Assembly (NCBI RefSeq): GCF_004765605.1
Contig: NZ_SRLC01000002.1
Location: 1,240,001 to 1,304,000, forward strand
Direction: 5' to 3'
Source: Hymenobacter aquaticus
GTDB taxonomy: Bacteria > Bacteroidota > Bacteroidia > Cytophagales > Hymenobacteraceae
Length of the DNA: 64,000 nucleotides
The translations under genes and the position numbers were made by a program. This document shows, piece after piece, positions 25,061 to 34,673 of the stretch. How positions within the stretch are numbered: position 1 is the first letter of the stretch; every line of letters begins with the position of its first letter. The notes beneath the pieces were generated by a model that made no database searches, was not told the DNA's origin, and saw only the letters and a program-made list of their open reading frames with translations.

Positions 25061-25095
25061 AAAAAGCCCCACTTTCCGAGGAAAGCGGGGCTTTT
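25061..25095. terminator. Bidirectional terminator between MORN/TonB gene and trxA
   Basis: AAAAAGCCCC pairs with GGGGCTTTTT, with a second CTTTCC/GGAAAG stem inside. Confidence 0.85.
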
Positions 25096-25121
25096 TCTAT
25101 GGTAGTGACTGCCGAAACAGT

Positions 25122-25451
25122 TTAAGCCGTTACCTGGGCATCAAGCTTTTGGGCCAGTACGTGCTTGGGCACGGCACCAACTTGCTTGTCGACGATCTGG
25201 CCGTTCTTGAACACGAGCAGCGTCGGGATGCTGCGGATGCCAAACTTAGCCGAGGTCTGGGGGTTAGAATCGACGTCAACTTTGCCAATCACGGCGCGGC
25301 CTTCGTATTCACCGGCCAGTTCTTCAACTACCGGACCGACCATGCGGCACGGACCGCACCACTCGGCCCAGAAATCCACGAGCACGGGTTTGTCGGAGTT
25401 GATGATCTGGTCGAAGTTAGCATCGGTAATTTCGATGGCTTTATGTCCCAT
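25122..25451 (-). CDS. trxA: Thioredoxin
   Basis: Thioredoxin is the general cytoplasmic disulfide reductant. The 109-residue protein has the WCGPC active site (C32, C35) in VLVDFWAEWCGPCRMVGP. The buried Asp is in VLVDFW and the cis-Pro in IRSIPTLLVFKNG. The length is standard. It lies 202 bases downstream of dnaE in the same direction, with its own near-consensus -7 box (25505-25512), and ends at a bidirectional terminator. The DsbD at 20485 is a probable electron acceptor. Confidence 0.96.
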   Translation of the reverse strand: MGHKAIEITDANFDQIINSDKPVLVDFWAEWCGPCRMVGPVVEELAGEYEGRAVIGKVDVDSNPQTSAKFGIRSIPTLLVFKNGQIVDKQVGAVPKHVLAQKLDAQVTA

Positions 25452-25504
25452 GATAATAGGGGGTTTGTGTGACAGTGAAAATGCTTCTTACGAAACTTGG
25501 GGCC

Positions 25505-25512
25505 GCAAGGTA
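25505..25512 (-). promoter_or_regulatory. Possible -7 box for trxA
   Basis: On the minus strand TACCTTGC, one mismatch from TAnnTTTG, lies 53 bases before the trxA ATG. Confidence 0.35.
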
Positions 25513-25653
25513 GCAGATTGCGAGTTCAACAAGACTTGCGCCGGAAAGTTTCATCCGGCCAGCTTGTCATAGTTTCTCGCCGGCAAGCCCGGCGGCCCGC
25601 GCAGTTTGCGCCCGTCGGCGTACCTGGCCCGCGCTGGTGGCCCCGCCGGCCGC

Positions 25654-28600
25654 CTATATCAGCTGGCAGGCCTCGATTTCCATAGCCCGCATCTTGCGGA
25701 TAAACTCCTTGGGCTCGATGCGGTAGCGCCGCGAATAGGTATCCACGGTGAGGTGCTCGTGGGGCTCGGCAAACTTGATTTCGAGCTTCTTGGAGCCCGC
25801 GCAGCCTTCCACGGCTTCCATAAACCGGTCCATGAAGGGCTCGGTGATGGTGCGCAGGTCGAGCTGCACCCGCACGCCGTTGGCCAGCTTCTCGGCCACG
25901 TTGAACAGGGGCTCCATGGTCAGGATCTTGAACTCGAACTGGTCGGAGTCGCGGAAGCGCTGGGCGTACTTGCCGCGGATGTACATGGGTGGCACCTGCT
26001 CCTTGTCGTAGTTGCGGGGGTTAATCAGGGCCGAAAACCGGGTGTAGTCGTCGCGGAAAAGCGCCAGGTTCAGGCTCGACTCGTAGTCTTCCACGCTGAA
26101 GGAAACGAAGGGCTGCCCGGTCTTGGTGGTTTTGAACATGACGTTCGAAATCAGCCCGGCCACCGTGACTTCGCGGTTTTTGTAGCTCTCCACCTTGTCC
26201 AGCCCGCAGGTGCAGTACGAGTCAATTTCGAGCTTGAAGTCGTCGAGCGGGTGGCCCGAGAGGTAGAAGCCTACCACTTCCTTTTCGCGGCGCAGCTGCT
26301 CCGTAGCGGGCCAGGGCTCCATGTCGGCCACCTTGGGCAGGGGCATAGCCACGGCCCCGAAGGCCCCGCCGCCAAACAGGCTCTGCTGGGCCGAATCCTG
26401 GTCGGCCTGGTACTGCTGGCCCATCTTCACGGCCTTATCAATCAGGTTCTGGTCGCCGCCGGGCGCTTCCACGAACTGACGGCGGTGGTAACGCTCAAAC
26501 GAATCGAAGGCGCCCGACAAAGCCAGGCTTTCGAACGTCTTCTTGTTGACGGCCCGTAGGTTGACGCGCTTGGAGAAGTCGAAAATATCGGTGTACGGGC
26601 CCTTTTTGTCGCGCTCCGCCACGATGCTTTCAATGGCGGCCTCGCCCGCGCCCTTCACGGCGGCCATGCCGAAGCGGATCTGGCCCTTTTCGTTGACGTT
26701 GAACTTGAGGATGGATTCGTTCACGTCGGGCCCGAGTACGGCCACGCCCTGGCGGCGGGCTTCCTCGATAAAGAAGGTCACCTTCTTGATGTCCGACATG
26801 TTGTTGGTCAGCACGGCGGCCATGTACTCGGCCGGGTAGTTGGCCTTCAGGTAACCGGTCTGGTAGGCCACCACCGAGTAGGCGGCGGAGTGGGAGCGGT
26901 TGAAGCCGTAGGCCGCAAACTTCTCCATCACGTCGAACACCTCGTTGGCCTTCTTTTCCTTGATGCCGTGCAGCTCGGCCGCGCCCTTGCAGAATTTCTC
27001 CCGCTCCTGCGCCATCTTCTTCATGTCCTTTTTCCCCATGGCCCGGCGCAAGAGGTCGGCGCCGCCGAGGGAGTAGCCGGCCAGAATCTGGGCGGCCTGC
27101 ATGATCTGCTCCTGGTACACCATGATGCCCTGGGAGTAGTTCAGAATGGGCTCCAGCAGCTCGTGCGGGTACTCAACCACCTCGCGCCCGTGCTTGCGGT
27201 TGATGAAGTTCGGAATGAACTGCATCGGGCCGGGGCGGTACAAGGCGTTCATGGCAATCAGGTCCTCGATGTTGGTGGGCTTGAGGTCCTTGAGGTACAT
27301 GCGCATGCCCTCCGACTCGAACTGGAACGTGCCAATCGTGTCGCCGCGCTGGTAGAGCTCGTAGGTTTTGGGGTCGTCGAGCGGGATGTCGTCGATGTTG
27401 ATGTCGACGCCGTGGTTTTTCTTGATCAACTCCAGGGCATCGACGATGATGGTCAGCGTCTTCAGCCCCAGGAAGTCCATCTTCAGCATCCCGGCACTCT
27501 CAATCACCTTGCCGTCGAACTGGGTGATGAGCAGGTCCGAGTCCTTGGAGGTCGAAACCGGGATGTACTTGGTGATGTCGTCGGGGGCGATGATGACGCC
27601 GGCCGCGTGGATGCCCGTGTTGCGCACCGAGCCTTCCAGCTTGTGGGCCAGGCGCAGAATGTGGCCCCGCAGGTTGTCGGGGGCCATGTCGCGGACGATA
27701 TAGTCGAGCTCGGCGTTTTCGGCGAAGGCCCCGGCCAGAGTGGTACCGGGCTTCTCGGGCACCATCTTGGCCAGCTCGTTGGTCTGGGGCAGGGGCAGCT
27801 CCATAGCCCGGGCCACGTCCTTGATGCTGGACTTGGCGGCCATCGTACCGAAGGTGATGATCTGGGCCACCTGGGTTTTGCCGTACTTATCCACCACGTA
27901 GTCGATGACGCGCTGGCGGTTCACGTCGTCGAAGTCGATGTCGATATCGGGCATCGACACGCGTTCCGGGTTGAGGAAACGCTCGAACAGCAGGCTATAC
28001 TTAATCGGGTCGATGTTGGTGATACCCACGCAGTAGGCCACCGCCGAGCCGGCCGCCGAGCCCCGGCCCGGCCCCACGGCCACGCCCATTTCGCGGCCCT
28101 TGTTGATAAAGTCCTGGGTGATAAGGAAGTAGCCGGCGAAGCCCATCGTCTGGATAATGCGCAGCTCGTAATCCAGGCGCTCCTCGATTTCGGGCGTGCG
28201 CTCGGAGTAGCGGGGCGGCTTGGTCATCGTCACGACGCCCTTGCCGGCACTCGGCCCAAAGGCCCCCACGTAGGTCAGCTCGCGCAGAAACTCGTCGGCG
28301 TTGGCAAAAACCGGGGGAATGGGGAAGTTGGGCAACAGAATGTCACGCGCCAGCTTGGGCGGCGTGATTTTATCGACGATTTCGTTGGTGTTGTCCACGC
28401 TCTCCGGCACGTCGTGGAACAGCTGGTTCATCTGCTCCTGGCTCTTGAAGAAGAACTGGTCGTTGGGAAAGCCGAAGCGGGCCCGGGGCTTGGGCATCTG
28501 GGCTTCCTCGTCGATGCGCATGAGCTGGCGCCGCACCTGGTCGTCGGAGGCGGCCAGGGGGCGCAGGTTGTCGAGGTGGTCGTAGAGGACCTTGTTTTCG

Positions 28601-29376
28601 CCCGACACCAGGCGGAAGTACTTGGTCTGGAAGTCGCCGACCGGGATGCTGTGCTCTTCGCCGGTGTTCACGCACAGCAGCAAATCGTGGGGGGCAAAGT
28701 CCTCCTGATTCACGTAGTGCGAGTCGTTGGTGCAAATCACCTTGACGTTGTACTTCTGGGCCCAGCGCAGCAGCACTTGGTTCAAATCTTCCTGGCTTTT
28801 GCCGGTGTTGTCGATGTTCTCGATGCCGTGGCGCTGGATTTCGATGTAGTAATCGTCGCCGAACACGTCGAGCCACCACTTGAGCTGCTTCTCGGCTTCC
28901 TCCTCGGTTTTCCACAGCAGCGCCTGCGGAATTTCGGCCCCGATGCAGCACGAAGTGGCAATCAGCCCTTCGTGGTACTGGAGCAGCAGCTCCTTGTCGA
29001 TACGCGGATACTTGGAGTACACGCCCTCGATGAAGCTCATGGAGCAGAGCTTGGCCAGATTCTGGTAGCCGGCCTGGTCCTTGGCCAGCAAGAGCTGGTG
29101 GTGGCGCACGTCCCGCTCGCCTTTTTCCCGGCTGAAGCTTTTCTTGTGCCGGTCTTCCACTAAGTAGAACTCGCAGCCCACGATGGGCTTCACGTTGTAC
29201 TTATTGGCTTCGGCCACGAAGTTGAAGGCCCCGAACATGTTGCCGTGGTCGGTTAGGGCCACGGCGGGCATGCCGTCGGCCTGGGCCTTTTTCATCAGGG
29301 CGCTGATGCTGGCCTGGCCGTCGAGCAGGGAATATTGGGTATGGCAGTGTAGGTGCGAGAATACGGGCATGGGCAA
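25654..29376 (-). CDS. dnaE: DNA polymerase III subunit alpha
   Basis: DnaE is the replicative DNA polymerase. The 1240-residue protein has the N-terminal PHP domain (HLHCHTQYSLLDG, H8/H10/H12), the polymerase core with the catalytic PDIDIDFDD near residue 475, NTGIHAAGVII and the SAAYSVVAYQTGYLKANYP fingers/thumb region. The helix-hairpin-helix and OB-fold (EVTVAGLISNV, about 1050-1120) complete the family order. The PHP metal ligands look largely kept, so an intrinsic proofreading activity is possible. MPMP offers two starts six bases apart; the first is used. A weak -7 box TAACTTTA (29412-29419) lies upstream. Confidence 0.97.
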   Translation of the reverse strand: MPMPVFSHLHCHTQYSLLDGQASISALMKKAQADGMPAVALTDHGNMFGAFNFVAEANKYNVKPIVGCEFYLVEDRHKKSFSREKGERDVRHHQLLLAKDQAGYQNLAKLCSMSFIEGVYSKYPRIDKELLLQYHEGLIATSCCIGAEIPQALLWKTEEEAEKQLKWWLDVFGDDYYIEIQRHGIENIDNTGKSQEDLNQVLLRWAQKYNVKVICTNDSHYVNQEDFAPHDLLLCVNTGEEHSIPVGDFQTKYFRLVSGENKVLYDHLDNLRPLAASDDQVRRQLMRIDEEAQMPKPRARFGFPNDQFFFKSQEQMNQLFHDVPESVDNTNEIVDKITPPKLARDILLPNFPIPPVFANADEFLRELTYVGAFGPSAGKGVVTMTKPPRYSERTPEIEERLDYELRIIQTMGFAGYFLITQDFINKGREMGVAVGPGRGSAAGSAVAYCVGITNIDPIKYSLLFERFLNPERVSMPDIDIDFDDVNRQRVIDYVVDKYGKTQVAQIITFGTMAAKSSIKDVARAMELPLPQTNELAKMVPEKPGTTLAGAFAENAELDYIVRDMAPDNLRGHILRLAHKLEGSVRNTGIHAAGVIIAPDDITKYIPVSTSKDSDLLITQFDGKVIESAGMLKMDFLGLKTLTIIVDALELIKKNHGVDINIDDIPLDDPKTYELYQRGDTIGTFQFESEGMRMYLKDLKPTNIEDLIAMNALYRPGPMQFIPNFINRKHGREVVEYPHELLEPILNYSQGIMVYQEQIMQAAQILAGYSLGGADLLRRAMGKKDMKKMAQEREKFCKGAAELHGIKEKKANEVFDVMEKFAAYGFNRSHSAAYSVVAYQTGYLKANYPAEYMAAVLTNNMSDIKKVTFFIEEARRQGVAVLGPDVNESILKFNVNEKGQIRFGMAAVKGAGEAAIESIVAERDKKGPYTDIFDFSKRVNLRAVNKKTFESLALSGAFDSFERYHRRQFVEAPGGDQNLIDKAVKMGQQYQADQDSAQQSLFGGGAFGAVAMPLPKVADMEPWPATEQLRREKEVVGFYLSGHPLDDFKLEIDSYCTCGLDKVESYKNREVTVAGLISNVMFKTTKTGQPFVSFSVEDYESSLNLALFRDDYTRFSALINPRNYDKEQVPPMYIRGKYAQRFRDSDQFEFKILTMEPLFNVAEKLANGVRVQLDLRTITEPFMDRFMEAVEGCAGSKKLEIKFAEPHEHLTVDTYSRRYRIEPKEFIRKMRAMEIEACQLI

Positions 29377-29477
29377 GCTGGCCCCGGGCCGTTAGGGTCC
29401 GAAGCGGAAAGTAAAGTTACCGCCAAATGCGGGGCCGGGAAAGATTGCGCGGCAAGGGATTTTGTGTACGAACAGGA

Positions 29478-29502
29478 AAGGGCGGCCTGGGGTGCCGCCC
29501 TT
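29478..29502 (-). terminator. Probable terminator after the 29542-30015 gene
   Basis: AAGGGCGGC pairs with GCCGCCCTT around a seven-base loop; the following T run on the minus strand is short (TTT). Confidence 0.5.
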
Positions 29503-29541
29503 CTGGTAAGGGTATTTCTGGCCCGTCAAACAGGTGCTTAC

Positions 29542-30015
29542 TTAGTCGGCGGGCACCAGCGGGGCAGGCAGCACGGCGAGCTGGGCGGCCTCGAAGCGGC
29601 GAAAGGCAGCCTCCAGGGCGGAGTTACGCTGGCGTCGCGCCTGCATCTTCGCGGCGGCAGTGCTGGCTTGCAACGCCTGCTGATCCTTGGCCCAGGTCGG
29701 GCTCTGCAGGGAAAGTCGGATGGGTTGCTGCTTGTTTACGGGCAGCTTCTTCAGCTCCTCGGCTTCGGCCGCCAAACCTTTCCTGCGCGCGCCAAACTCG
29801 GTGATGGCCGTGCTCAGCAGCGCAATAGCGCGCCCGTCGCTGGGGGCAAAGTAGATTTCCCGGTAGCGCTGACTAAGATCGGCAAAGTACTGCGCGGCGT
29901 GGGCCTGCAGGCTGGTAACGGCGGCCGGCGGGGCAGGGGTAGTTTTGGTTTGGGCCGGCAGCACGGTGGCGGCGGCCCATGCCAGGTAGCCGGTAAGCAA
30001 AAGACGTTGTAGCAT
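29542..30015 (-). CDS. Secreted protein sharing an IYFxPSDxRA domain with the LysM protein at 31664
   Basis: From the ATG at 30015 the protein is 157 residues, with a signal peptide (MLQRLLLTGYLAWAAATVLP). A longer frame to 30069 would bury it. The mature part is mostly helical and basic. LSQRYREIYFAPSDGRAIAL (about 46-65) matches VRQLRDIYFEPSDARAVQLI in the neighbouring LysM protein, with the same arrangement of helices after it and a shared QSPTWAKDQQALQ / RSPQF-like stretch. I know no name for this domain. The two relatives flank the desaturase gene in the same orientation. This copy lacks LysM and so may be a diffusible periplasmic partner; that is inference. Confidence 0.75.
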   Translation of the reverse strand: MLQRLLLTGYLAWAAATVLPAQTKTTPAPPAAVTSLQAHAAQYFADLSQRYREIYFAPSDGRAIALLSTAITEFGARRKGLAAEAEELKKLPVNKQQPIRLSLQSPTWAKDQQALQASTAAAKMQARRQRNSALEAAFRRFEAAQLAVLPAPLVPAD

Positions 30016-30528
30016 GGAGGAAGAAAGGGAATCTTGGCCAAGAAGTTCCGGCCGCAGCGTCGTTGCCACCGGCTACGCCGTAGGTTTTACCTTCGGTGCG
30101 CCCGGACGAGCAGACCAGACCCGGCCCGGGAAGCCAGAAAAGCTGCCCTGCCGTCGGCATCCTCCCCGAGGAAGAAAGCGCCGGCTGGGCTCACGAAAAG
30201 TAGAAGGGGCCGTTGCCGCCTCTGGCAGGCGGGAAATGGCTGCGCCGGCCCGCCGGCCCGGTTTGCGGAGGTGCATCCGCCGGGCCGGCAGAAATTGCAG
30301 AGAAGCTCCGCCGTAAGAATCTGGTTATCTTGCCGCCAATATTGTACTTATTCCTCACGCTTTACGTTAGAAGCTTAATTATCAGTTCAATTCCGGCGTT
30401 GGCGGTATTTCATATTCTTTAGGCGTGCTACGCGGCTCTCGGACCCGCAATCTTATAGCCGTATTCTTCGGGTTTCTATTTAGTGGTTGTCGTCATTCCC
30501 GGCCGAGCGGTTCGGTCAGTATCTGCGC
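30016..30528. other. Intergenic region upstream of the desaturase
   Basis: About 510 bases carry no convincing gene. GGCCCGCCGGCCCGG-type palindromes lie near 30248-30265. TATCTTGC at 30326-30333 resembles a -7 box and could start a long desaturase leader. A TTG-initiated extension of the desaturase frame (30487) is possible but unsupported. Confidence 0.4.
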
Positions 30529-31599
30529 ATGAAGTATTTGGTTTCCCTTACCGACCCGGTCTACGACCCGGCGGCCCCGCTTTCCCGGCTCGACGCCTGG
30601 TTTTTGCAATTTATCCAGGACAAGCGCGACCTGCCGTTTGTGTACCTCATTCTGGAAATAACGGCGACGCTGCTGCCCTTGGCGGGTCTGCTGTTCGTGC
30701 CCGGCCTTTCCGCGGCTTGGTGGTGGGGCACGTTCGGGCTGTATCTGCTGCTGACCACGTTTTACTTCAAGGGTCCTTTTGGTCTGATGCTGCACTGCAC
30801 CAGCCACCGGATTCTGTTCAAGAAGAAGTACAGCCGCCTCAACCACTACATTCCCTGGGTTATCGGGCCGCTGTTCGGGCAAACGCCGGAGACGTACTTT
30901 ACCCACCACCTGGGCATGCACCACCCGGAAAACAACCTGCCCGACGACGAAAGCTCCACCATGTACTACCAGCGCGACTCGGTAGCCAGCTTTGGCCGCT
31001 ACCTGGCCGATTTTTTCCTGCTGGGCATTCCGAAGCTGGTGCTGTATTTTGGGCGCACCAGCAAGCCCAAGCTGCGGTTTCGGCTGCTGCGCGGTGAGGT
31101 AGTCTACCTCGTGGCCTGCCTCGGGCTGGCTTTCGTGAACCTGCCCGCCACGCTGGCCGTGCTGGTGCTGCCCGTCGTCGTGACGCGGGCCGTGATGATG
31201 CTCGGCAACTGGAGCCAGCACGCCTTTATCGACTCGGCCGATCCGGGCAACTGCTACACCAACAGCGTAACCTGCATCAACACCAAATACAACCACAAGT
31301 GCTGGAACGACGGCTACCACATCAGCCACCACCTCAAGCCGGCCCTGCACTGGACCGAGCACCCGGCTCACTTCCAAACCAACCTGGACCAGTATACCCA
31401 CCACCAGGCCGTAGTATTCGACGGTATCCACTTCCTGCACATTTTCGCCTTCCTAATGACGCGCCGCTACGATTTGCTGGCCCGGCACTTCGTCAACCTG
31501 GGCGAGCAGTACCAGTCCGAGGCCGAAGTGGTGGCTTTCCTCAAGTCGCGCACCCGCCGCATTGCCCGCCTGGCCCCGCCGGTGGCCGTGGCCGCCTGA
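30529..31599 (+). CDS. Membrane fatty acid desaturase/hydroxylase-type enzyme
   Basis: The 356-residue protein is a di-iron membrane desaturase or hydroxylase acting on lipid acyl chains. The three histidine clusters are present: HCTSH (H89, H93), HHLGMHH (126-132) and YHISHH in the C-terminal third. Hydrophobic segments lie near 36-60, 62-82, 105-120, 165-180 and 195-230. The DxxNxxSVxCxNxKYN stretch precedes the third box. ATG 30529 is used; the only in-frame alternative upstream is a TTG. It stands alone, with a strong bidirectional terminator. Regiospecificity and substrate are unknown. Confidence 0.85.
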   Translation: MKYLVSLTDPVYDPAAPLSRLDAWFLQFIQDKRDLPFVYLILEITATLLPLAGLLFVPGLSAAWWWGTFGLYLLLTTFYFKGPFGLMLHCTSHRILFKKKYSRLNHYIPWVIGPLFGQTPETYFTHHLGMHHPENNLPDDESSTMYYQRDSVASFGRYLADFFLLGIPKLVLYFGRTSKPKLRFRLLRGEVVYLVACLGLAFVNLPATLAVLVLPVVVTRAVMMLGNWSQHAFIDSADPGNCYTNSVTCINTKYNHKCWNDGYHISHHLKPALHWTEHPAHFQTNLDQYTHHQAVVFDGIHFLHIFAFLMTRRYDLLARHFVNLGEQYQSEAEVVAFLKSRTRRIARLAPPVAVAA

Positions 31600-31614
31600 A
31601 ACGCACTCTGACCA

Positions 31615-31649
31615 ATAAAAAAGGGCCGCTGTAGTAGCGGCCCTTTTTT
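31615..31649. terminator. Bidirectional terminator after the desaturase
   Basis: AAAAAAGGGCCGCT pairs with AGCGGCCCTTTTTT around GTAGT. Confidence 0.9.
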
Positions 31650-31663
31650 GTTGGTCAAACACC

Positions 31664-32470
31664 TTACTTCCCCGGGTTCAGCACCAGCACTTCCCCGATG
31701 CGGACGGCCCCGGTGGGCTTGTTGTTCCACTCCTGGAGCTGGGCCGGCGTAACGCCGTAGTGGCGGGAAATGCTGAACAGCGTCTCGCCTTTCTGCACCG
31801 TATGGCGCACCGGCGCAGCCGCCGGGGCACTGGGCGCGGTGGCCGGAGCCGGCGTTTTGGCCGGCGTAGTTGCCAGCGGGGCTACTTTGAAAGGCGTCGC
31901 CGCAGTGGTTGCGCCGGGCTTGGTCGTGGCCAGGGAGTTGGCGGCGGCTTTCTTGGCAGGCTTGGCTGGCGGCAGCGAAATGGTACCCATCGGCTCGGGA
32001 GCGGGAGTGGCAGCCACCGGCGGCGTGATTTTGGCCGTGCCCACGAAGCCCGAGGCGTGGAGCCGCTCGGCGGCCACTTTCAGGTCGGGGTTTTTGGCGG
32101 CGCGGGCATCGAAGCCGCGAAACTGCGGGCTGCGCATCAGCGTCTGCAGCTCAATCTGCCAGGGGTGCTGGCGCAGGCGCTGGGCCAGCTGCTGCTGCTG
32201 CTCGCGCGGCAGGCTGGCCGTGTAGTGGCTCAGGCGCTGGTTCAGGGTCGGAATTTCGAGCAGGGCCTTGTCGATCAGCTGCACGGCGCGGGCGTCGCTG
32301 GGCTCGAAGTAAATGTCGCGCAGCTGCCGCACGCTGGTTTGCACCAGGCCCGACATCACCCGCACGGAATCTTCGGAAAGGGTAGGGGCCGGGGCCGACT
32401 GCTGGGCCCGGCTGGCCAGGGGCGCCGCCAGCAGTCCGGCAAAGAAAAGAACTTGGGAGAAGGTACGCAT
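31664..32470 (-). CDS. Secreted LysM-domain protein with IYFxPSDxRA domain
   Basis: The 268-residue protein has a signal peptide cleaved near SRA-Q (22/23). It is followed by a helical domain (about 30-140) with LRDIYFEPSDARAVQLI shared with the protein at 29542, an Ala/Pro/Thr/Lys-rich linker (about 145-218) and a C-terminal LysM domain (VRHTVQKGETLFSISRHYGV; about 220-265) that binds peptidoglycan glycan chains. The linker suggests it spans a distance from the wall. It lies 55 bases downstream of the MltD-like gene in the same direction and may be co-transcribed, which fits a role in cell-wall remodelling. Confidence 0.82.
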   Translation of the reverse strand: MRTFSQVLFFAGLLAAPLASRAQQSAPAPTLSEDSVRVMSGLVQTSVRQLRDIYFEPSDARAVQLIDKALLEIPTLNQRLSHYTASLPREQQQQLAQRLRQHPWQIELQTLMRSPQFRGFDARAAKNPDLKVAAERLHASGFVGTAKITPPVAATPAPEPMGTISLPPAKPAKKAAANSLATTKPGATTAATPFKVAPLATTPAKTPAPATAPSAPAAAPVRHTVQKGETLFSISRHYGVTPAQLQEWNNKPTGAVRIGEVLVLNPGK

Positions 32471-32525
32471 TCGGAAAGCAGCTAAATAAAAATCGGAAAA
32501 AGTGCGTGAAAACGGCCGCTGCTGG

Positions 32526-34673
32526 CTATTTCGTGGGTTTAATAACCAGGACTTCGCCCAGCTTGACGTTGGAGTCCGCCTTGTTATTCCACTCCATCAC
32601 CTGCTTGATGCTCACGTTGTACTTGCGGGCAATGCCGTACATCGACTCGCCCGTGGCGACGGTGTGCTTTACCGGCTCGGCCGCCGCCAGTGCCTCCGTC
32701 GGTGCCGGCGCTGCCGCTACGGTGGTGCCGTCCGCTGGCGCGGCCACACGCAGCACCTGGCCCAGCCGCAACGACGGGCTGGCGGGTAGATTGTTCCAGG
32801 CAATCAGGTCGGCGGGGCGCAGCGCGTACTTGCGGGCCACGGCATACAGCGTTTCGCCTTTCTGCACGGTATGCAGGCCCGAGGCCGGTACCGGCTCCAC
32901 GCTGGCGGAGGACGTATACAGCGGGGGCTGCGGCTGCGGTGCCGGAGCCGCGGCTGGGGCTGCTGGAGCTGGTGCGGGCGTCGTCTTGGTCGTTGCCGGG
33001 CTCGTTCGGACGGGTGCCGAAGCGGCGGCTACCGGCTCCGGGCTGGGCTCATCGGCCACGGGCGCCGTCGTGGGCAGCGGCTTCTTGGGCGTTTGGGCCA
33101 CGGGTTTATCGGTGGTTGCCGGGATTCGCACGGTGGGTTTAGGTGCGGCCTGGGGCAGCTCGTTCAGATTCTCCATGTGGTCGTCCGTCGCGCTGTCGGT
33201 TTGCGTTACCAGGGCGTTGTCGGGGCTCACGGCCACCGTGTCGGCGGCTTCCGTCGCGTCCTCCAGAATGCGGCTGGCGGCGGCCGTCGTGCCGGTGTAG
33301 GGCTCGGCCTCGTCTTTCGCCTTCTCCTTTTTCTTGGCGGGCTTGGCCGGAGCCGGAGCCGCCGCTACCGGGGGCGTCGACCGCTCGAAGGCGGCCAGTG
33401 CGGCGGCGTTGTCGCTCTTGGCGTACTCAATGGCTACTTCCTTGGGCCGGGTGTGTTGCAGCCACAGAATGCGGCCGGCCCGCAGCTCCTCGTTGCGCGG
33501 CATGCGGTTTTTGCTCCAGATCGACTTGGCCCGCACCCCGTATTTCTGCGACACGATGGCCACACTCTCGCCGGGCAGGGCCACGTGGTACTCCACGGCG
33601 GCCTTATCCTTCTTTTTCTGCACGAAGTAAGGCTGACCCACCACGATGTTGTCGAAGGCAAACAGGTCGTTGAACTGCATGAACTTGCGCATCTTCAAAC
33701 CCGCCCGCTGGGCCAGGCTTTCCTTGGTGTCGCCGGGCAGGGCAATGATGGCGCGCAGCCCGTTGACCTGCACGAACTCGGCGTTCTGCGGGTCGGGCTT
33801 GGGCTCGTGCAGCAGCTGACCGGCGGCGGCTGTTTTCTGCTGGACCGCCATAGCCGTGAGCTGCAGCGGGTCCGTCACGGGCACCAGAATGGTGTAGGCT
33901 TTGTCGGAGGGCACGGGGCCGTCGTTTAGCAGCCAGCGGTTGTGCTTGGCCAGTTCCTCGGGGCTGGTTTGCAGCGAAGCCGCCAGCGCGGAAAGCTGCT
34001 GCCCGGTTGCGGCCGGAAATTCGGCCAGCAGCATCGGGGGCTTGGGGTTCTGGCCGCAGGCGGTTTCGAAGGCTACCTTGTGGGCCAGAAAGGTGAGAAC
34101 GTAGGTGTGCGTCTGCTCGGAAATCTCCATTTCCGTGGCGTTGGCATCGGTGGGCAGCGTGTAGGGCTTGGCCCCGGTCAGGCCCAGGTTGTAGCTGAGC
34201 AGCGTGTTGACCCAGTTGTGAAACGTGTTGTTGTTGCGCAGAAAATACCGGGCCGCCGCCCGCGACGAGGCCACGATGTGCTTGCGCTCATCCACCACGT
34301 CGTTTACCACCACGCCCAGCTCCGTGGCCGATTCGCGCTTGAACTGCCAGTAGCCCACCGCGTCGTGGATGGACTGCGCCTCGCCCTGCAGGCCGCTTTC
34401 CTGCAACACCAGGTAGCGAAATTCCTGGGGCACGCCCTCGGTCTGAAACACCCGGTCGATGATGGGGAAGTAGGCGTCGGCCAGGTTTACGCGGGCCTGA
34501 AACGAGGGCTGGTAGCGCCGGATGGCGTCCACTTTCTGCTGAACGGCCGCGCGGCCGCCGTCGGTGAGGCGCAGGTGCAGGCCGGCAAAATACAGGTCGG
34601 AAGGAACGGCCACGCTTTGGGCCGCCGCCAGCAGGGGCAGCAGGCAAAGCAGGGTGAGTACAAGTCGTTTCAT
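32526..34673 (-). CDS. MltD-like lytic transglycosylase with LysM domains
   Basis: The enzyme cleaves peptidoglycan glycan strands with formation of 1,6-anhydro-muramoyl ends. The 715-residue product from the ATG at 34673 has a signal peptide (about 1-19) and an SLT catalytic domain (about 60-230) with catalytic E92 in LVLQESGLQGEAQS. GYWQFKRESATELG and the NTLLSYNLGLTGA helix follow. After this come two weak LysM-like units (near 310-350 and 370-415), a long Lys/Glu then Pro/Ala/Thr linker (about 440-590) and two clear LysM domains (HTVQKGETLYAVARKYALRP; HTVATGESMYGIARKYNVS). It is longer than E. coli MltD because of the linker. Confidence 0.88.
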   Translation of the reverse strand: MKRLVLTLLCLLPLLAAAQSVAVPSDLYFAGLHLRLTDGGRAAVQQKVDAIRRYQPSFQARVNLADAYFPIIDRVFQTEGVPQEFRYLVLQESGLQGEAQSIHDAVGYWQFKRESATELGVVVNDVVDERKHIVASSRAAARYFLRNNNTFHNWVNTLLSYNLGLTGAKPYTLPTDANATEMEISEQTHTYVLTFLAHKVAFETACGQNPKPPMLLAEFPAATGQQLSALAASLQTSPEELAKHNRWLLNDGPVPSDKAYTILVPVTDPLQLTAMAVQQKTAAAGQLLHEPKPDPQNAEFVQVNGLRAIIALPGDTKESLAQRAGLKMRKFMQFNDLFAFDNIVVGQPYFVQKKKDKAAVEYHVALPGESVAIVSQKYGVRAKSIWSKNRMPRNEELRAGRILWLQHTRPKEVAIEYAKSDNAAALAAFERSTPPVAAAPAPAKPAKKKEKAKDEAEPYTGTTAAASRILEDATEAADTVAVSPDNALVTQTDSATDDHMENLNELPQAAPKPTVRIPATTDKPVAQTPKKPLPTTAPVADEPSPEPVAAASAPVRTSPATTKTTPAPAPAAPAAAPAPQPQPPLYTSSASVEPVPASGLHTVQKGETLYAVARKYALRPADLIAWNNLPASPSLRLGQVLRVAAPADGTTVAAAPAPTEALAAAEPVKHTVATGESMYGIARKYNVSIKQVMEWNNKADSNVKLGEVLVIKPTK

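Noticed and set aside
26890..29163. 757-residue plus-strand frame rich in His, Val, Leu and Gly
   Set aside because: It is antisense to dnaE and has the composition typical of an antisense shadow, with no domain.
30487..30528. TTG-initiated N-terminal extension of the desaturase
   Set aside because: ATG 30529 gives a family-like start and the extension has no support.
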